Positions 36,263-45,829 are shown, numbered from the stretch's first letter. The stretch: DNA of 64,000 nt from Bacteroidota bacterium (GCA_022711175.1 JAKLFM010000012.1:1-64000), one strand, 5' to 3'. The notes: generated by a model from the letters alone, not told the origin. Program-made: numbers and translations.

Positions 36263-38269
36263 ATGAATACAAATGAATTTCAGAAAGCCATACTTCAGGG
36301 AATTCCCGACCAGCTTCCCGAAGTGCAGCCTTACGAACCTGACGTGAACCACGCTCCGGTGCGTAAAGATATACTTACAACTGCCGAGAAAAAGCTGGCA
36401 ATAAGGAATGCGCTGAGATATTTCAATAAAAAGCACCACCCAATTCTGGCAGCTGAATTTGCTGAAGAATTGAAAAAATACGGCCGCATATACATGTATC
36501 GTTTCCGGCCGCAATATCCAATGTTTGCAAGGCCCGTGGATCAATACCCTGCTAAATGCAGGCAGGCTGCTGCTATCATGCTTATGATCCAGAATAACCT
36601 TGATCCTGCCGTGGCCCAGCATCCGCACGAGCTTATTACATACGGTGGCAACGGTGCTGTTTTTCAAAACTGGGCACAATACCTGCTTACCATGCAGTAC
36701 CTGGCCGAAATGACGGATGAACAAACACTTGTGATGTATTCCGGCCATCCCCTGGGACTGTTTCCCTCGCACAAAGAAGCTCCACGCGTTGTGGTTACTA
36801 ATGGAATGGTCATCCCCAATTATTCAAAACCTGACGACTGGGAGCGTTTCAATGCCCTCGGAGTTTCGCAGTACGGGCAAATGACGGCCGGTTCTTACAT
36901 GTACATCGGTCCGCAGGGAATAGTACATGGCACAACCATTACGGTGATGAATGCCGGGCGCAAGATTCTGAAAAAGGGCGATTCGCTTGCCGGTAAGTTG
37001 TTTGTTTCATCGGGACTTGGCGGTATGTCGGGTGCCCAGCCCAAAGCAGCGGTTATTGCCGGCGCAGTAGGAGTAATAGCCGAAATTAATCCAAAAGCTG
37101 TGCAGACACGTCATTCGCAAGGCTGGGTTGATGAAGTGTATGATAATCTTGATCAATTGATTGCAAGGATTCGGGGTGCCAAAGCCGGCAAAGAAATTGT
37201 ATCATTAGCCTACCAGGGCAATATTGTGGATTTGTGGGAACGGCTGGCCATCGAGGATATCAGCGTTGAATTGGGCTCCGATCAAACATCGCTGCACAAT
37301 CCCTGGGCAGGCGGGTATTATCCTGCCGGGATGAACCTTGAAAAATCACAGGAATTGATGGCCAAAGATCCTGACAAGTTTAGGGAAAAAGTGCAGGAAT
37401 CACTCAGGAGGCAGGTTGCAGCCATCAATAAACTCACTGTGCGCGGCATGTATTTTTTTGATTACGGAAATGCATTTTTACTCGAATCGTCGCGCGCTGG
37501 TGCCGATATTTTGAATCACGACGGAACTTTCCGATATCCATCGTACGTTCAGGACATCATGGGACCCATGTGTTTCGATTACGGATTTGGCCCATTCCGC
37601 TGGGTATGTGCTTCGGGCAATCCTGCTGACCTCGATCTTACTGACAGCCTAGCAATGAACGTACTTGAAAAACTGGCTGCCGAATCACCGGTTGAAATTA
37701 TGCAGCAAATGCACGATAACATCCGCTGGATAAGCGAAGCGAAACAAAACAAGCTGGTTGTCGGATCGCAGGCACGCATTCTCTATGCTGATGCAACAGG
37801 GCGTATCAGGATAGCCTCTGCTTTCAACGAGGCTATCCGAAATGGTCAGTTAAAAGGTCCTGTTGTGTTGGGGCGCGACCATCACGACGTTTCTGGAACC
37901 GATTCGCCATACCGCGAAACTTCGAACATCTACGACGGTTCATCTTTTACCGCTGATATGGCCATTCAGAATGTGATAGGCGATAGTTTCAGGGGAGCTA
38001 CCTGGGTTTCAATTCACAATGGCGGTGGTGTCGGCTGGGGTGAAGTTATCAACGGCGGTTTCGGTATGCTGCTCGATGGCAGCGCCGATGCTGACAGACG
38101 GCTGAAATCAATGTTGTTCTGGGATGTTAACAACGGCATTTCGCGCAGGAGCTGGGCCAGGAATTCCGGCGCCAGGTTTGCCATTGAACGTGCCATGCAA
38201 CATGAACCCGGATTAAAGGTCACACTCCCCAACCTTGCTGACGACAGCCTGTTGGAAAATCTGTTCTGA
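36263..38269 (+). CDS. hutU: Urocanate hydratase (long form)
   Basis: The 668-residue protein matches urocanase, the NAD-dependent second enzyme of histidine breakdown, converting urocanate to imidazolonepropionate. Recognisable blocks are LITYGGNGAVFQNWAQYLLT, MYSGHPLGLFPS, VSSGLGGMSGAQPKAAVIAG (NAD-binding) and GPFRWVCASGNPADL. At about 668 residues it is longer than the usual 550-560 bacterial enzyme and closer to the long, eukaryote-like form. ATG 36263 was chosen over a TTG six bases before. The other hut genes (hutH, hutI, ftcD) are not in this window, so it is an isolated member of the pathway here. Confidence 0.95.
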   Translation: MNTNEFQKAILQGIPDQLPEVQPYEPDVNHAPVRKDILTTAEKKLAIRNALRYFNKKHHPILAAEFAEELKKYGRIYMYRFRPQYPMFARPVDQYPAKCRQAAAIMLMIQNNLDPAVAQHPHELITYGGNGAVFQNWAQYLLTMQYLAEMTDEQTLVMYSGHPLGLFPSHKEAPRVVVTNGMVIPNYSKPDDWERFNALGVSQYGQMTAGSYMYIGPQGIVHGTTITVMNAGRKILKKGDSLAGKLFVSSGLGGMSGAQPKAAVIAGAVGVIAEINPKAVQTRHSQGWVDEVYDNLDQLIARIRGAKAGKEIVSLAYQGNIVDLWERLAIEDISVELGSDQTSLHNPWAGGYYPAGMNLEKSQELMAKDPDKFREKVQESLRRQVAAINKLTVRGMYFFDYGNAFLLESSRAGADILNHDGTFRYPSYVQDIMGPMCFDYGFGPFRWVCASGNPADLDLTDSLAMNVLEKLAAESPVEIMQQMHDNIRWISEAKQNKLVVGSQARILYADATGRIRIASAFNEAIRNGQLKGPVVLGRDHHDVSGTDSPYRETSNIYDGSSFTADMAIQNVIGDSFRGATWVSIHNGGGVGWGEVINGGFGMLLDGSADADRRLKSMLFWDVNNGISRRSWARNSGARFAIERAMQHEPGLKVTLPNLADDSLLENLF

Positions 38270-38313
38270 GATCTGATTCAGCTTATAAAGTTTCCGCAAT
38301 AACCCGAAATAAA

Positions 38314-39987
38314 TTAACGGGCCACGGTGACTTTCAGATTTTGGCTCTTTTCACCGTTCAGAATCCTGACATTATATAGCCCCGAAGGCAACTTGCTGAA
38401 ATCGAGTGCGATATCGTGTTGTCCGGAGCCGTATTGTTTCAGAGGCAGGTTGATTACCTTGTTCCCCAGTAGGTCAAATACCTCAATGCTGATAATTTCG
38501 GGTTTATCACAAGTATATGACAGTGTGGTGATACCGCTCACCGGATTAGGATAAATGCTTGCCTTGCCTATGCTTTTCAAAGCTGGAACTCCTACTCCCG
38601 ATTGAGAATAAAACTGTGTGCTTTCTGATGCTCCAAACTGGTTGTTAAATTCAATGAGTGTGGTTCCGCTGCTTATACGATAATAACCGGCTCCATTTGA
38701 ACAGCAAAGTCCGTTGCCGCCTGCATCATAGATAGTAAACACATAGCAGGTGCCAAAATCAAGAGGAACTTCTTGGGTGTAAATAGTGGCCGAACCGGAA
38801 TACGGGCCGCCCGATGCAATAACATTACCGTCAGCTTCGGCAATTGACCAGGTTGTTTCTTCAGGGTTGTTGTCGGTTTTAATTTTTACCGTAGCAGTAG
38901 TACCGGCTTGAATTGCAGATGTAAATGTGTAGTGGAGGGTATCGTTTTTCGGATATTCATCGTTTACAGCGTTGGTGCTGCTGGCATAAAGCACAAAGTC
39001 GTTGTTGTTTTTAAGTGTGAACGCGGCAGGCGGCAATTGAAAGGTGGTTTTGCCGAGAAAGCCGAGATTACCGTTCCAAACGTAGTCCACAAGAGTACCG
39101 TTAGCGCCGTATTGCAGCACCAGGCTGGTGAGCGGTGATGAACCATTGTTGCGGATTGTCACAACCGGCGAAATGCTGTTATTACAGTATGTTGGCGTCA
39201 CATTTGTCAGCTTCATCAGCTCAACATCGTTGGCATAAATACCCTGAATAGGAGTGGCCGATGTATTGGCTGACTGCAGGATAGCCGCATTCTGGTTATT
39301 CTGGATAAAGCCTACAACGCTAAGTTCATCGTTGTTATAAACATTGGCAAGTTTCCAGCTTTGTTCAATAATGAAGTAATCCCCGTTGGTGAAATTTGAA
39401 GCAAGTGTCGTTCCATCTTCATCGGGCAGCATTTTTTTCATCACGTTGTAAAAATCTTTCTCCCCGTTGGTGCCGGGTGCAGTATTAAAGTGAATGTGCT
39501 TTTCAATCACAACACAATGCGCAGCCAATGAGCCAGAAGCGTCGCCGGTAGCTTTGCCAAGCATGGTTACATAAATCGAATCATTGCCCGGCGACAACTG
39601 CTGGTTGATTTTCAGTTCAAAAGGCGAAGTAACCGCATACCGGTTGTTGATCATGGTTTGAGTGACGCTGGCCGGTGATCCGTGAAATGCATTTCCGTCC
39701 ATCACACAATCGGGATAACCGGGTACATCATAGTATGAACCCCTTGCGCTTGACTCGGAAGGGTTGTGCAGGTACATTGGGTCGTACCCGTAACTACTCT
39801 GGTATTTAATGGATGTACACTTACTGGTATTGGCATTTAACAGCGCCTGAAAAGCAGGGTTGTAAACACCGCACCAATAACACGAGGCGCTTGTAAATTC
39901 CTCAAAAAGGACAAGGCGCTGCGATTGGCCAAACATATATGCACAACTTAAAACCATTAAGGCTGAGAGGGTAAGCTTCTTTATCAT
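38314..39987 (-). CDS. Omp28-like thioredoxin-fold protein with T9SS sorting domain
   Basis: The protein of about 557 residues has a signal peptide (MIKKLTLSALMVLSCAYMFG), then a thioredoxin-like Omp28 region (LVLFEEFTSASCYWCGVYNP; about 25-44) with a CxxC motif. The middle part is beta-rich, and the C-terminus is a type IX secretion sorting domain (ASIYPNPVSGITTLSY, then FDLLGNKV, SGLYNVRI and the final KVTVAR). It is thus exported by T9SS to the cell surface. The CxxC suggests thiol exchange, though most Omp28 relatives have no known activity. The ATG at 39999 is an alternative start giving MTIN first. It ends 45 bases from convergent hutU. Confidence 0.85.
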   Translation of the reverse strand: MIKKLTLSALMVLSCAYMFGQSQRLVLFEEFTSASCYWCGVYNPAFQALLNANTSKCTSIKYQSSYGYDPMYLHNPSESSARGSYYDVPGYPDCVMDGNAFHGSPASVTQTMINNRYAVTSPFELKINQQLSPGNDSIYVTMLGKATGDASGSLAAHCVVIEKHIHFNTAPGTNGEKDFYNVMKKMLPDEDGTTLASNFTNGDYFIIEQSWKLANVYNNDELSVVGFIQNNQNAAILQSANTSATPIQGIYANDVELMKLTNVTPTYCNNSISPVVTIRNNGSSPLTSLVLQYGANGTLVDYVWNGNLGFLGKTTFQLPPAAFTLKNNNDFVLYASSTNAVNDEYPKNDTLHYTFTSAIQAGTTATVKIKTDNNPEETTWSIAEADGNVIASGGPYSGSATIYTQEVPLDFGTCYVFTIYDAGGNGLCCSNGAGYYRISSGTTLIEFNNQFGASESTQFYSQSGVGVPALKSIGKASIYPNPVSGITTLSYTCDKPEIISIEVFDLLGNKVINLPLKQYGSGQHDIALDFSKLPSGLYNVRILNGEKSQNLKVTVAR

Positions 39988-40124
39988 ATTGATTGTCATT
40001 TATTTACATTTCTATTACGCTACAAAGGTCGGAAATATTATTATTCAGCCTTACGAATGGTATTAAAGCCGGCCAACTTTTTAAAATATTTACAGAAGCA
40101 ACCGGGCCGCAATTTAAAAATGCT

Positions 40125-40132
40125 TACTTTTG
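40125..40132 (+). promoter_or_regulatory. Bacteroidota -7 element (TACTTTTG)
   Basis: TACTTTTG lies 79 bases before the chosen ATG (40212) of the duplicated-domain T9SS protein gene. Confidence 0.45.
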
Positions 40133-40211
40133 ATGTCGTAAGTGAGGATTTTTGAAGTTGTCTTTAAAACTAAAGCACTGTAATACAATAACTTTCACTA
40201 AACATAGCCCT

Positions 40212-41336
40212 ATGAAGAAACTCTTACTCTCATTTGCCTTTATTGTCGGGTACATGCTTGTATCAGGTCAAAATGAACTGGATATATTTTACCAGGGTAG
40301 GGTTGTAAACAACTCCACCATAACTGTTTATGGAAACATATTTGATGATGTGGTTGTTTGCGCAATGGCAGTTGGTAACAACACAGCATCTACACTGAAT
40401 GTTTTTGTACGAAGGGTAATTATCCGGGAAGTTCCCGGATCAAGTTGCCTGATGTGCTTTGGTGATTATTGTTATCCCCCGCAAACCGATACAACCAGGT
40501 TTCCGGCAACATTGGAAGCAGGAGCAGTCAACGAATCATTCCTGGGCGACTATTCCCCGGCAGGTACCCGCGGTGTTACCACAGTCACATATGAGTTTTT
40601 TGATGATGTTACCCTCGACCATCGCGTTGCAGCAGAAGTCACAGTGAATTATCATACCTCGGGCGATTTTTCAATCCTGATGGGTGATACCACGGTTATC
40701 AATAATTCAACATTGGTTCAGTTTACCTCCGATATACAGGTTGTTCAACTTGAGCAGCAGCTTAGGGTAGTGAACAATACTGATCAAACCGAGGAAATTT
40801 ATGTGCGCCGAATCATTAATCAGGAAGTTCAGGGTTCTGAAAACCTGTTTTGCTTTGGTACAAACTGTTATCCCCCTTCGGCTGATACTTCGCTGAATAG
40901 CTTTGAAATTTACCCGGGTACTATCGATAGTTCCTTCAAGGCCGATTATTCACCCAATGGCAACGCCGGCAAAACCTCCATCACATATGAATTTTTTAAT
41001 ATGGCCGACGGCCGTGCCGAAATTCGCGAATCGGTTACTGTAATTTTTAATCTGAGTGGCGTAGGTATTAACGAACCGACCGCGCTTTTAAACGCAGCAT
41101 ATCCAAATCCGGCTTCTTCATTTGTACTCATCGGGTTCGATAAGCAGGCAGTTAGTAACACCGCGGCTATTGTGATCAGGAATATGGCAGGCCAAACTGT
41201 GACACAGGCGTCACTGGACAGTTTTTCAGGTAAAGCAATAATTGATGTATCGGGCTTACCGAATGGAATGTATGCTTATTCGCTTATTGATTCAGGCAGG
41301 ATTATTGCCACGCGTAAACTTATTGTTCAGCATTGA
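40212..41336 (+). CDS. Secreted T9SS protein with two internal repeats
   Basis: The 374-residue protein begins with a signal peptide (MKKLLLSFAFIVGYMLVSG). Two related domains of about 125 residues follow. Each carries VVNN/VINN near its start, an arginine-rich RRVI or RRII strand with EV, a CFG-(x)2-CYPP cysteine pair and a DYSPxGxxGxTxxTYEFF block. Then comes a T9SS C-terminal sorting domain (AAYPNPASSFVLIGF to RKLIVQH). So it is a surface or released protein; the paired cysteines probably form a disulfide in each domain. No known family was recognised. ATG 40212 is chosen since the upstream codons from 40152 do not resemble a signal peptide. Confidence 0.85.
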   Translation: MKKLLLSFAFIVGYMLVSGQNELDIFYQGRVVNNSTITVYGNIFDDVVVCAMAVGNNTASTLNVFVRRVIIREVPGSSCLMCFGDYCYPPQTDTTRFPATLEAGAVNESFLGDYSPAGTRGVTTVTYEFFDDVTLDHRVAAEVTVNYHTSGDFSILMGDTTVINNSTLVQFTSDIQVVQLEQQLRVVNNTDQTEEIYVRRIINQEVQGSENLFCFGTNCYPPSADTSLNSFEIYPGTIDSSFKADYSPNGNAGKTSITYEFFNMADGRAEIRESVTVIFNLSGVGINEPTALLNAAYPNPASSFVLIGFDKQAVSNTAAIVIRNMAGQTVTQASLDSFSGKAIIDVSGLPNGMYAYSLIDSGRIIATRKLIVQH

Positions 41337-41363
41337 TTTGCCGGCAAGGTTAAACCAAATAAT

Positions 41364-41399
41364 AAAAAAGCCTTCGGTTCTCAATCCGAAGGCTTTTTT
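41364..41399. terminator. Bidirectional rho-independent terminator
   Basis: A perfect 14-bp stem (AAAAAAGCCTTCGG 41364-41377 with CCGAAGGCTTTTTT 41386-41399) around an 8-base loop has A/T-runs on both sides. It lies between the convergent T9SS gene and metK and can end both. Confidence 0.92.
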
Positions 41400-41418
41400 G
41401 TTACAGGTATTCAGGGTT

Positions 41419-42756
41419 TTATAACCCGAATTCCTTCCTGATTTTTTCAACATAATCGGTTTTTTCCCAGGCGAAAAATTCCACCTTTTTATAATAATGA
41501 TCTACGCCGTCAACTTTTTCGGTGCGGGTAATACCGTTGGTGTAATACACTTCCACTTCCTTTTCAAAATGATCGCGGCCAAAATGCCCGTACGATGCAG
41601 TTGCTTCAAAAACAGGGTTCTTGAGCCCAAATCGTTTCACGATGGCATAAGGACGAAGGTCGAATAAACTCTTCACTTTTTCGGCAATTTCACCGTCAGT
41701 AAGTTTACGCCCTGCAGCATCTTTTACCTTGGCGGTGTTATACGTGTTTACATAGAAGCCTACCGGCTGTGCAACACCAATGGCATATGCAACCTGAACA
41801 AGCACTTCGTCGGCAACGCCTGCTGCAACAAGGTTTTTAGCGATATGTCGGGCTGCATAAGCCGCCGAACGGTCAACTTTTGAAGAATCTTTTCCTGAAA
41901 AAGCACCACCGCCATGAGCACCCTTGCCTCCGTATGTGTCGACAATAATTTTGCGACCGGTGAGCCCGGTGTCACCATGAGGCCCGCCTATCACGAATTT
42001 TCCTGTCGGATTTACATGAAGTGTTGTATTTCCGGTGAAAAGCTTACGTACATGCGCCGGCAGCAGGCGTTTAACACGTGGTATGAGTATTTTCTCGACA
42101 TCAGCTTTTATTGCTTCCTGCATGGCTTTTTCAGCTTTTTCATGTGCTTTCCTGGTGTCATCTTCCGGAAGCACAAATTCATCATGCTGGGTCGAAATCA
42201 CAAGTGTATCAATGCGAACAGGTTTATTTCGGTCGTTATATTCAACGGTTACCTGGCTTTTGGCGTCCGGGCGAAGGTATTTCATCTTTTTACCTTCACG
42301 ACGAATGGCAGCAAGCTCCTGCAGCAGTATGTGAGCCAGTTCCACGGGTAGTGGCATCAGGCTGTCAGTTTCACGGTTGGCATAGCCAAACATCATTCCC
42401 TGGTCGCCGGCACCCTGTTCTTCGGGTTTACCTTGTTCAACGCCCTGAAAAATATCATCACTTTGTTCATGTATGGTGGAGATCACACCGCATGAGTTGT
42501 TGTCGAAACGATATTCAGCCTTGGTGTAGCCGATTTTTTCGATGGTACGGCGAACCACTTTCTGAATATCAACATAGCCTTTGGTGCGTACTTCGCCGCT
42601 ACACATGGTAAGGCCTGTGGTTACGAGTGTTTCGCATGCCACTTTTGAATCGGGGTCAAAACGCAGGAATTCGTCCAGCAATGCGTCCGAAATCTGGTCG
42701 GCTACTTTATCGGGATGACCTTCCGATACACTTTCTGATGTAAATAAATATCCCAT
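41419..42756 (-). CDS. metK: S-adenosylmethionine synthetase
   Basis: The 445-residue enzyme makes SAM from methionine and ATP. Motifs are [20 protein letters not shown] (about 5-24, the ATP-binding hexapeptide region), [32 protein letters not shown] and [20 protein letters not shown]. It is about 60 residues longer than the 384-residue E. coli enzyme. The extra residues are spread over insertions (for example [20 protein letters not shown]) as in other Bacteroidota. The transcript carries a SAM-II-type riboswitch in its leader, so it should be repressed by its own product. It ends in a shared terminator. Confidence 0.97.
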   Translation of the reverse strand: MGYLFTSESVSEGHPDKVADQISDALLDEFLRFDPDSKVACETLVTTGLTMCSGEVRTKGYVDIQKVVRRTIEKIGYTKAEYRFDNNSCGVISTIHEQSDDIFQGVEQGKPEEQGAGDQGMMFGYANRETDSLMPLPVELAHILLQELAAIRREGKKMKYLRPDAKSQVTVEYNDRNKPVRIDTLVISTQHDEFVLPEDDTRKAHEKAEKAMQEAIKADVEKILIPRVKRLLPAHVRKLFTGNTTLHVNPTGKFVIGGPHGDTGLTGRKIIVDTYGGKGAHGGGAFSGKDSSKVDRSAAYAARHIAKNLVAAGVADEVLVQVAYAIGVAQPVGFYVNTYNTAKVKDAAGRKLTDGEIAEKVKSLFDLRPYAIVKRFGLKNPVFEATASYGHFGRDHFEKEVEVYYTNGITRTEKVDGVDHYYKKVEFFAWEKTDYVEKIRKEFGL

Positions 42757-42811
42757 CTCTGGTTGTTTAGAGGTTAAAACTAAAATACGTGAGTGGCTGA
42801 TTGATCAGGAA

Positions 42812-42866
42812 AATATTGCTTTAGCATTTTTTCGTGTGGTTGCAATCAATCAAATCTTTCCACGTG
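42812..42866 (-). promoter_or_regulatory. SAM-II-type riboswitch upstream of metK
   Basis: On the minus strand the leader shows the conserved SAM-II pseudoknot parts in order: GTGG (42863-42860), GATTTG (42856-42851), loop ATTG (42850-42847), TTGCA, then CCAC (42839-42836) closing P1, a run of A, GCTAAA (42825-42820), and CAAT (42818-42815), which can pair with the loop ATTG to form P2. These match the published SAM-II order and spacing (GAUUUG, UUGCA, GCUAAA). It lies about 60 bases before metK. Call by recognition; a covariance search was not possible. Confidence 0.85.
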
Positions 42867-42876
42867 TTGCTGCCTG

Positions 42877-42884
42877 CAAAAGTA
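42877..42884 (-). promoter_or_regulatory. Bacteroidota -7 element (TACTTTTG) of metK
   Basis: Minus strand TACTTTTG lies just upstream of the riboswitch, so that transcription would begin near 42871 and include the whole aptamer. Confidence 0.55.
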
Positions 42885-42993
42885 GGCAAAATTTCATTAC
42901 TGATATTTCAGAAGAACCTAATTATCTTGATCGAAATTAGCGAGTCATGCTTTGGCATACATGGTTAGAATATTATCAATATGATGCTTCAGG

Positions 42994-43905
42994 CTATTTA
43001 TCGCGGGTAAGCTGCTGAAACACATCCTCGAGCTTTTGTTCTTCGCGGTGAAGCGAGAGTAAGGTTAAATTGTGATCAACGGCAAATTTGTTGATCAGGG
43101 GCCGGATGTCATCGCCTTCATGCGAAATAATTTTCCAGGTGTTGTTGCCCGATTTTGAGGCTTTGATAACACCGGGAATGGCTTTTATTAGTTTCTCATC
43201 AATGGTTTTTTCAAATTCCACGGTGATAACATCACGGGTTTTGAGTGTCGAGAGGCTTGAAGTGCTGTCGTCGGCAACTATCCTGCCCTGGTGAATGATA
43301 ATTGCCCTGTCGCAAACAGCTTCAACTTCCTGCATGATATGCGTTGAAAGCATTACCGTTTTTTCGCGCCCTATTTCTTTAACAAGATTCCTGATTTCAA
43401 CAAGCTGGTTTGGGTCGAGCCCAGATGTGGGTTCGTCAAGTATCAGAACCTCAGGGTCATGCACCAGAGCCTGGGCTAAACCCACACGTTGCCTGTATCC
43501 TTTCGACAAAGTGCCGATCTTTTTGTTTTGTTCAATTCCCAAACCGGTTATGCCAATAATCTCACCAACACGCTTCCGGCTTTCGCGCCCCAGTTTATGG
43601 ATACCGGCAATAAACATAAGGTATTCCTTTACATACATTTCGAGGTATAGCGGGTTATTTTCGGGCAGGTAACCAACTCTCGTTTTTACTTCGTCAGCAT
43701 GAATCATAACATCGAGGCCATCAACAAACGCATGCCCCGACGTTGGTGGAATGAAACAGGTGATGATTTTCATTAGCGTTGATTTGCCGGCTCCGTTTGG
43801 GCCAAGCAGCCCCACTACTTCACCTTTCCTTATATCGAACGTAACTTTGTCGAGAACCAGTTGTGTTCCATATGTTTTAGTGATGCCATTCGCATTTATT
43901 GACAT
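42994..43905 (-). CDS. gldA: ABC transporter ATP-binding protein, GldA-like
   Basis: The 303-residue ATPase has Walker A LLGPNGAGKSTLMKI (about 33-47), the signature LSKGYRQRVGLAQAL, Walker B LILDEPTSGLDP and a conserved His in MLSTHIMQEVE. Sequence, length and the start MSINANGITKTYG resemble GldA, which with the GldF and GldG membrane proteins is needed for gliding in Flavobacterium. GldF and GldG are not next to it in this window, and the adjacent membrane protein (43978-44685) is not like them, so the partner is uncertain. It is preceded by a -7 box at 43925-43932. The symbol rests on similarity only. Confidence 0.8.
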   Translation of the reverse strand: MSINANGITKTYGTQLVLDKVTFDIRKGEVVGLLGPNGAGKSTLMKIITCFIPPTSGHAFVDGLDVMIHADEVKTRVGYLPENNPLYLEMYVKEYLMFIAGIHKLGRESRKRVGEIIGITGLGIEQNKKIGTLSKGYRQRVGLAQALVHDPEVLILDEPTSGLDPNQLVEIRNLVKEIGREKTVMLSTHIMQEVEAVCDRAIIIHQGRIVADDSTSSLSTLKTRDVITVEFEKTIDEKLIKAIPGVIKASKSGNNTWKIISHEGDDIRPLINKFAVDHNLTLLSLHREEQKLEDVFQQLTRDK

Positions 43906-43924
43906 AATTATTCTGTTTTCGCAG

Positions 43925-43932
43925 CAAAAGTA
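43925..43932 (-). promoter_or_regulatory. Bacteroidota -7 element (TACTTTTG)
   Basis: Minus strand TACTTTTG lies 19 bases before the GldA-like gene, so that gene has its own promoter and need not depend on the upstream membrane-protein gene. Confidence 0.5.
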
Positions 43933-43977
43933 TAAAAACTCATGATGGGAATATCCGGCTGAAACAATCCGGGTTTG

Positions 43978-44685
43978 TTATTCTGCGCCCTGGCGGCGTG
44001 CAATAAATACAACGGCGATCATGTGCAGTATTACTCCGGGAATAAAAATTTCCCATGAGAACCTTACGGGTATGTATTTCCCGGCAAATGCAAGTATTTC
44101 GCTTTGCTTTAATGGATTCAACAACGCACCAAACGAAAAAGTGCTGGTAATAAACTGTGTGTATTCTATTGTATATGAAACAATTACTACCAACGAACCG
44201 GCAATTAGCAGCAACCATTCAACTGGTTTAATTATAAAAATATTCCATTTACCTGACTTCCTGATCAGCAGCCATGCGAGGAGAATCATCGTGAGCGAAT
44301 TGATAAGCGGCGCCAGCACCGGGCCAACCCAGGTTGTGGGGATGAGAAACAGAATATCCCAGGTAAAAAGCGATTCAGGCCACTGAATGAGCCACTTGAG
44401 AAATAAATAGTAAAAAATATCCCAGATTGCGAAAGAATAAATAAACCATCCGAATTTTTCAGCGAATGTCCTGCCGGCCAATATACCTATGGCGACAAGC
44501 ATTACAACTGTGGCAGCTTCGCGCATCAATTCAATACCAATCATAGCGGGTTCCATCATCTTCAAAGGGAAGCCAAACCCTTCGGGGTAGTAAATTCTCC
44601 TTAAGTAGATTACTACGATACATTCGAAAAGACCCATCGCAACAGAAAACAGGGTAATCCAGAAATACAATGCTCTCTTTTTCAT
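43978..44685 (-). CDS. Polytopic membrane protein, unknown function
   Basis: This 235-residue protein has about six membrane segments, including ALYFWITLFSVAMGLFECIV at the N-terminus, ATVVMLVAIGILAG, FLIPTTWVGPVLAPLINSLT and WLLLIAGSLVVIVSYTIEYT. The WDIFYYLFLKWLIQWPES segment is rich in aromatics. It resembles a group of uncharacterised inner-membrane proteins of similar size, and no catalytic motif is obvious. It lies 72 bases upstream of the GldA-like gene on the same strand, but a promoter in between argues against strict coupling. Function unknown. Confidence 0.75.
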   Translation of the reverse strand: MKKRALYFWITLFSVAMGLFECIVVIYLRRIYYPEGFGFPLKMMEPAMIGIELMREAATVVMLVAIGILAGRTFAEKFGWFIYSFAIWDIFYYLFLKWLIQWPESLFTWDILFLIPTTWVGPVLAPLINSLTMILLAWLLIRKSGKWNIFIIKPVEWLLLIAGSLVVIVSYTIEYTQFITSTFSFGALLNPLKQSEILAFAGKYIPVRFSWEIFIPGVILHMIAVVFIARRQGAE

Positions 44686-44835
44686 ACTGATAAATTGATA
44701 TAAATTTACAAATCATCTGCATTGTCCGTTTTATGACTCAAACAGTTTTAAAGATACTTAAGAAGTTACTTTAAATTACAGATATTCAGTCACATAATAT
44801 TTATTTCAAGTGATCTTTCAGACTAAAGAAATTAT

Positions 44836-44843
44836 TAATTTTG
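44836..44843 (+). promoter_or_regulatory. Bacteroidota -7 element (TAATTTTG)
   Basis: TAATTTTG lies 21 bases before the trxB ATG and fits TAnnTTTG exactly. Confidence 0.55.
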
Positions 44844-44864
44844 CACCCTTTATTTTAATGCCAA

Positions 44865-45806
44865 ATGAGTACTGAACCCGAAAAAACTAAATGCCTGATT
44901 ATAGGATCAGGGCCTGCCGGTTACACTGCTGCCATATATGCTGCACGTGCCGATCTTAAACCGGTTATATACACCGGCCTTCAAATGGGCGGACAACTTA
45001 CTACTACCACAGAAGTGGATAACTTCCCCGGTTACCCCGAAGGAACAAAAGGGCCTGATTTGATGGATGATATGCGTCGTCAGGCTGAACGTTTTGGCAC
45101 CGATATCCGTTTCGGAATTATTTCGGAGGTTGATTTCAGCAGCAGGCCGTTTAAAGTAACAACCGATGATGGAAAAAAAATATTGGCCGATACAGTGATT
45201 GTTGCAACAGGAGCCACAGCCCGCTGGCTTGGCCTTGAATCGGAAACCCGTTACAATGGCCATGGCGTTTCGGCCTGTGCTACCTGTGATGGATTCTTCT
45301 ACCGTGGCCTCGATATTGCCGTGGTTGGCGGTGGCGATACCGCATGCGAAGAGGCATCGTACCTGGCTAAACTCGGCCGAAAAGTGTATATGATTGTTCG
45401 CCGCGACGAACTGCGTGCTTCCAAAGCTATGCAACATCGCGTAATGACTGCTCCCAACATTGAAATCCTCTGGAATTCATCAACCAGGGAAATTTTAGGT
45501 GATGGTAAAGTTGTTACAGGTGCTCTCATCGGAAACAACAAAACTGGCGAACTTCGCCAGATTGAAATACAGGGATTTTTTGTGGCTATCGGCCATCAGC
45601 CCAATACCGAAGTTTTCAAAGGCCAGCTAGACCTTGATGAAATGGGTTATATCAGAACTGTTCCCGGAACTACCCGCACCAGTGTCGAAGGCGTTTTTGC
45701 TGCCGGCGATGTGCAGGATCATGTTTACAGGCAGGCAATTACTGCTGCCGGAACCGGTTGTATGGCAGCTATTGAAGCCGAAAGGTGGCTTGCTGTGCAG
45801 GAATAG
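44865..45806 (+). CDS. trxB: Thioredoxin-disulfide reductase
   Basis: The 313-residue flavoenzyme passes electrons from NADPH to thioredoxin. It has the FAD motif CLIIGSGPAGYTAAIYAARA, the redox-active pair in ACATCDGFF (about 143-151), the NADPH-binding AVVGGGDTACEEASYLAKLG and the second FAD-binding AAGDVQD. The start ATG 44865 follows a -7 box. It is a single-gene unit with a terminator at 45830-45859 shared with the convergent histidine kinase gene. Confidence 0.96.
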   Translation: MSTEPEKTKCLIIGSGPAGYTAAIYAARADLKPVIYTGLQMGGQLTTTTEVDNFPGYPEGTKGPDLMDDMRRQAERFGTDIRFGIISEVDFSSRPFKVTTDDGKKILADTVIVATGATARWLGLESETRYNGHGVSACATCDGFFYRGLDIAVVGGGDTACEEASYLAKLGRKVYMIVRRDELRASKAMQHRVMTAPNIEILWNSSTREILGDGKVVTGALIGNNKTGELRQIEIQGFFVAIGHQPNTEVFKGQLDLDEMGYIRTVPGTTRTSVEGVFAAGDVQDHVYRQAITAAGTGCMAAIEAERWLAVQE

Positions 45807-45829
45807 TAACAATACAAACAATATTGATG

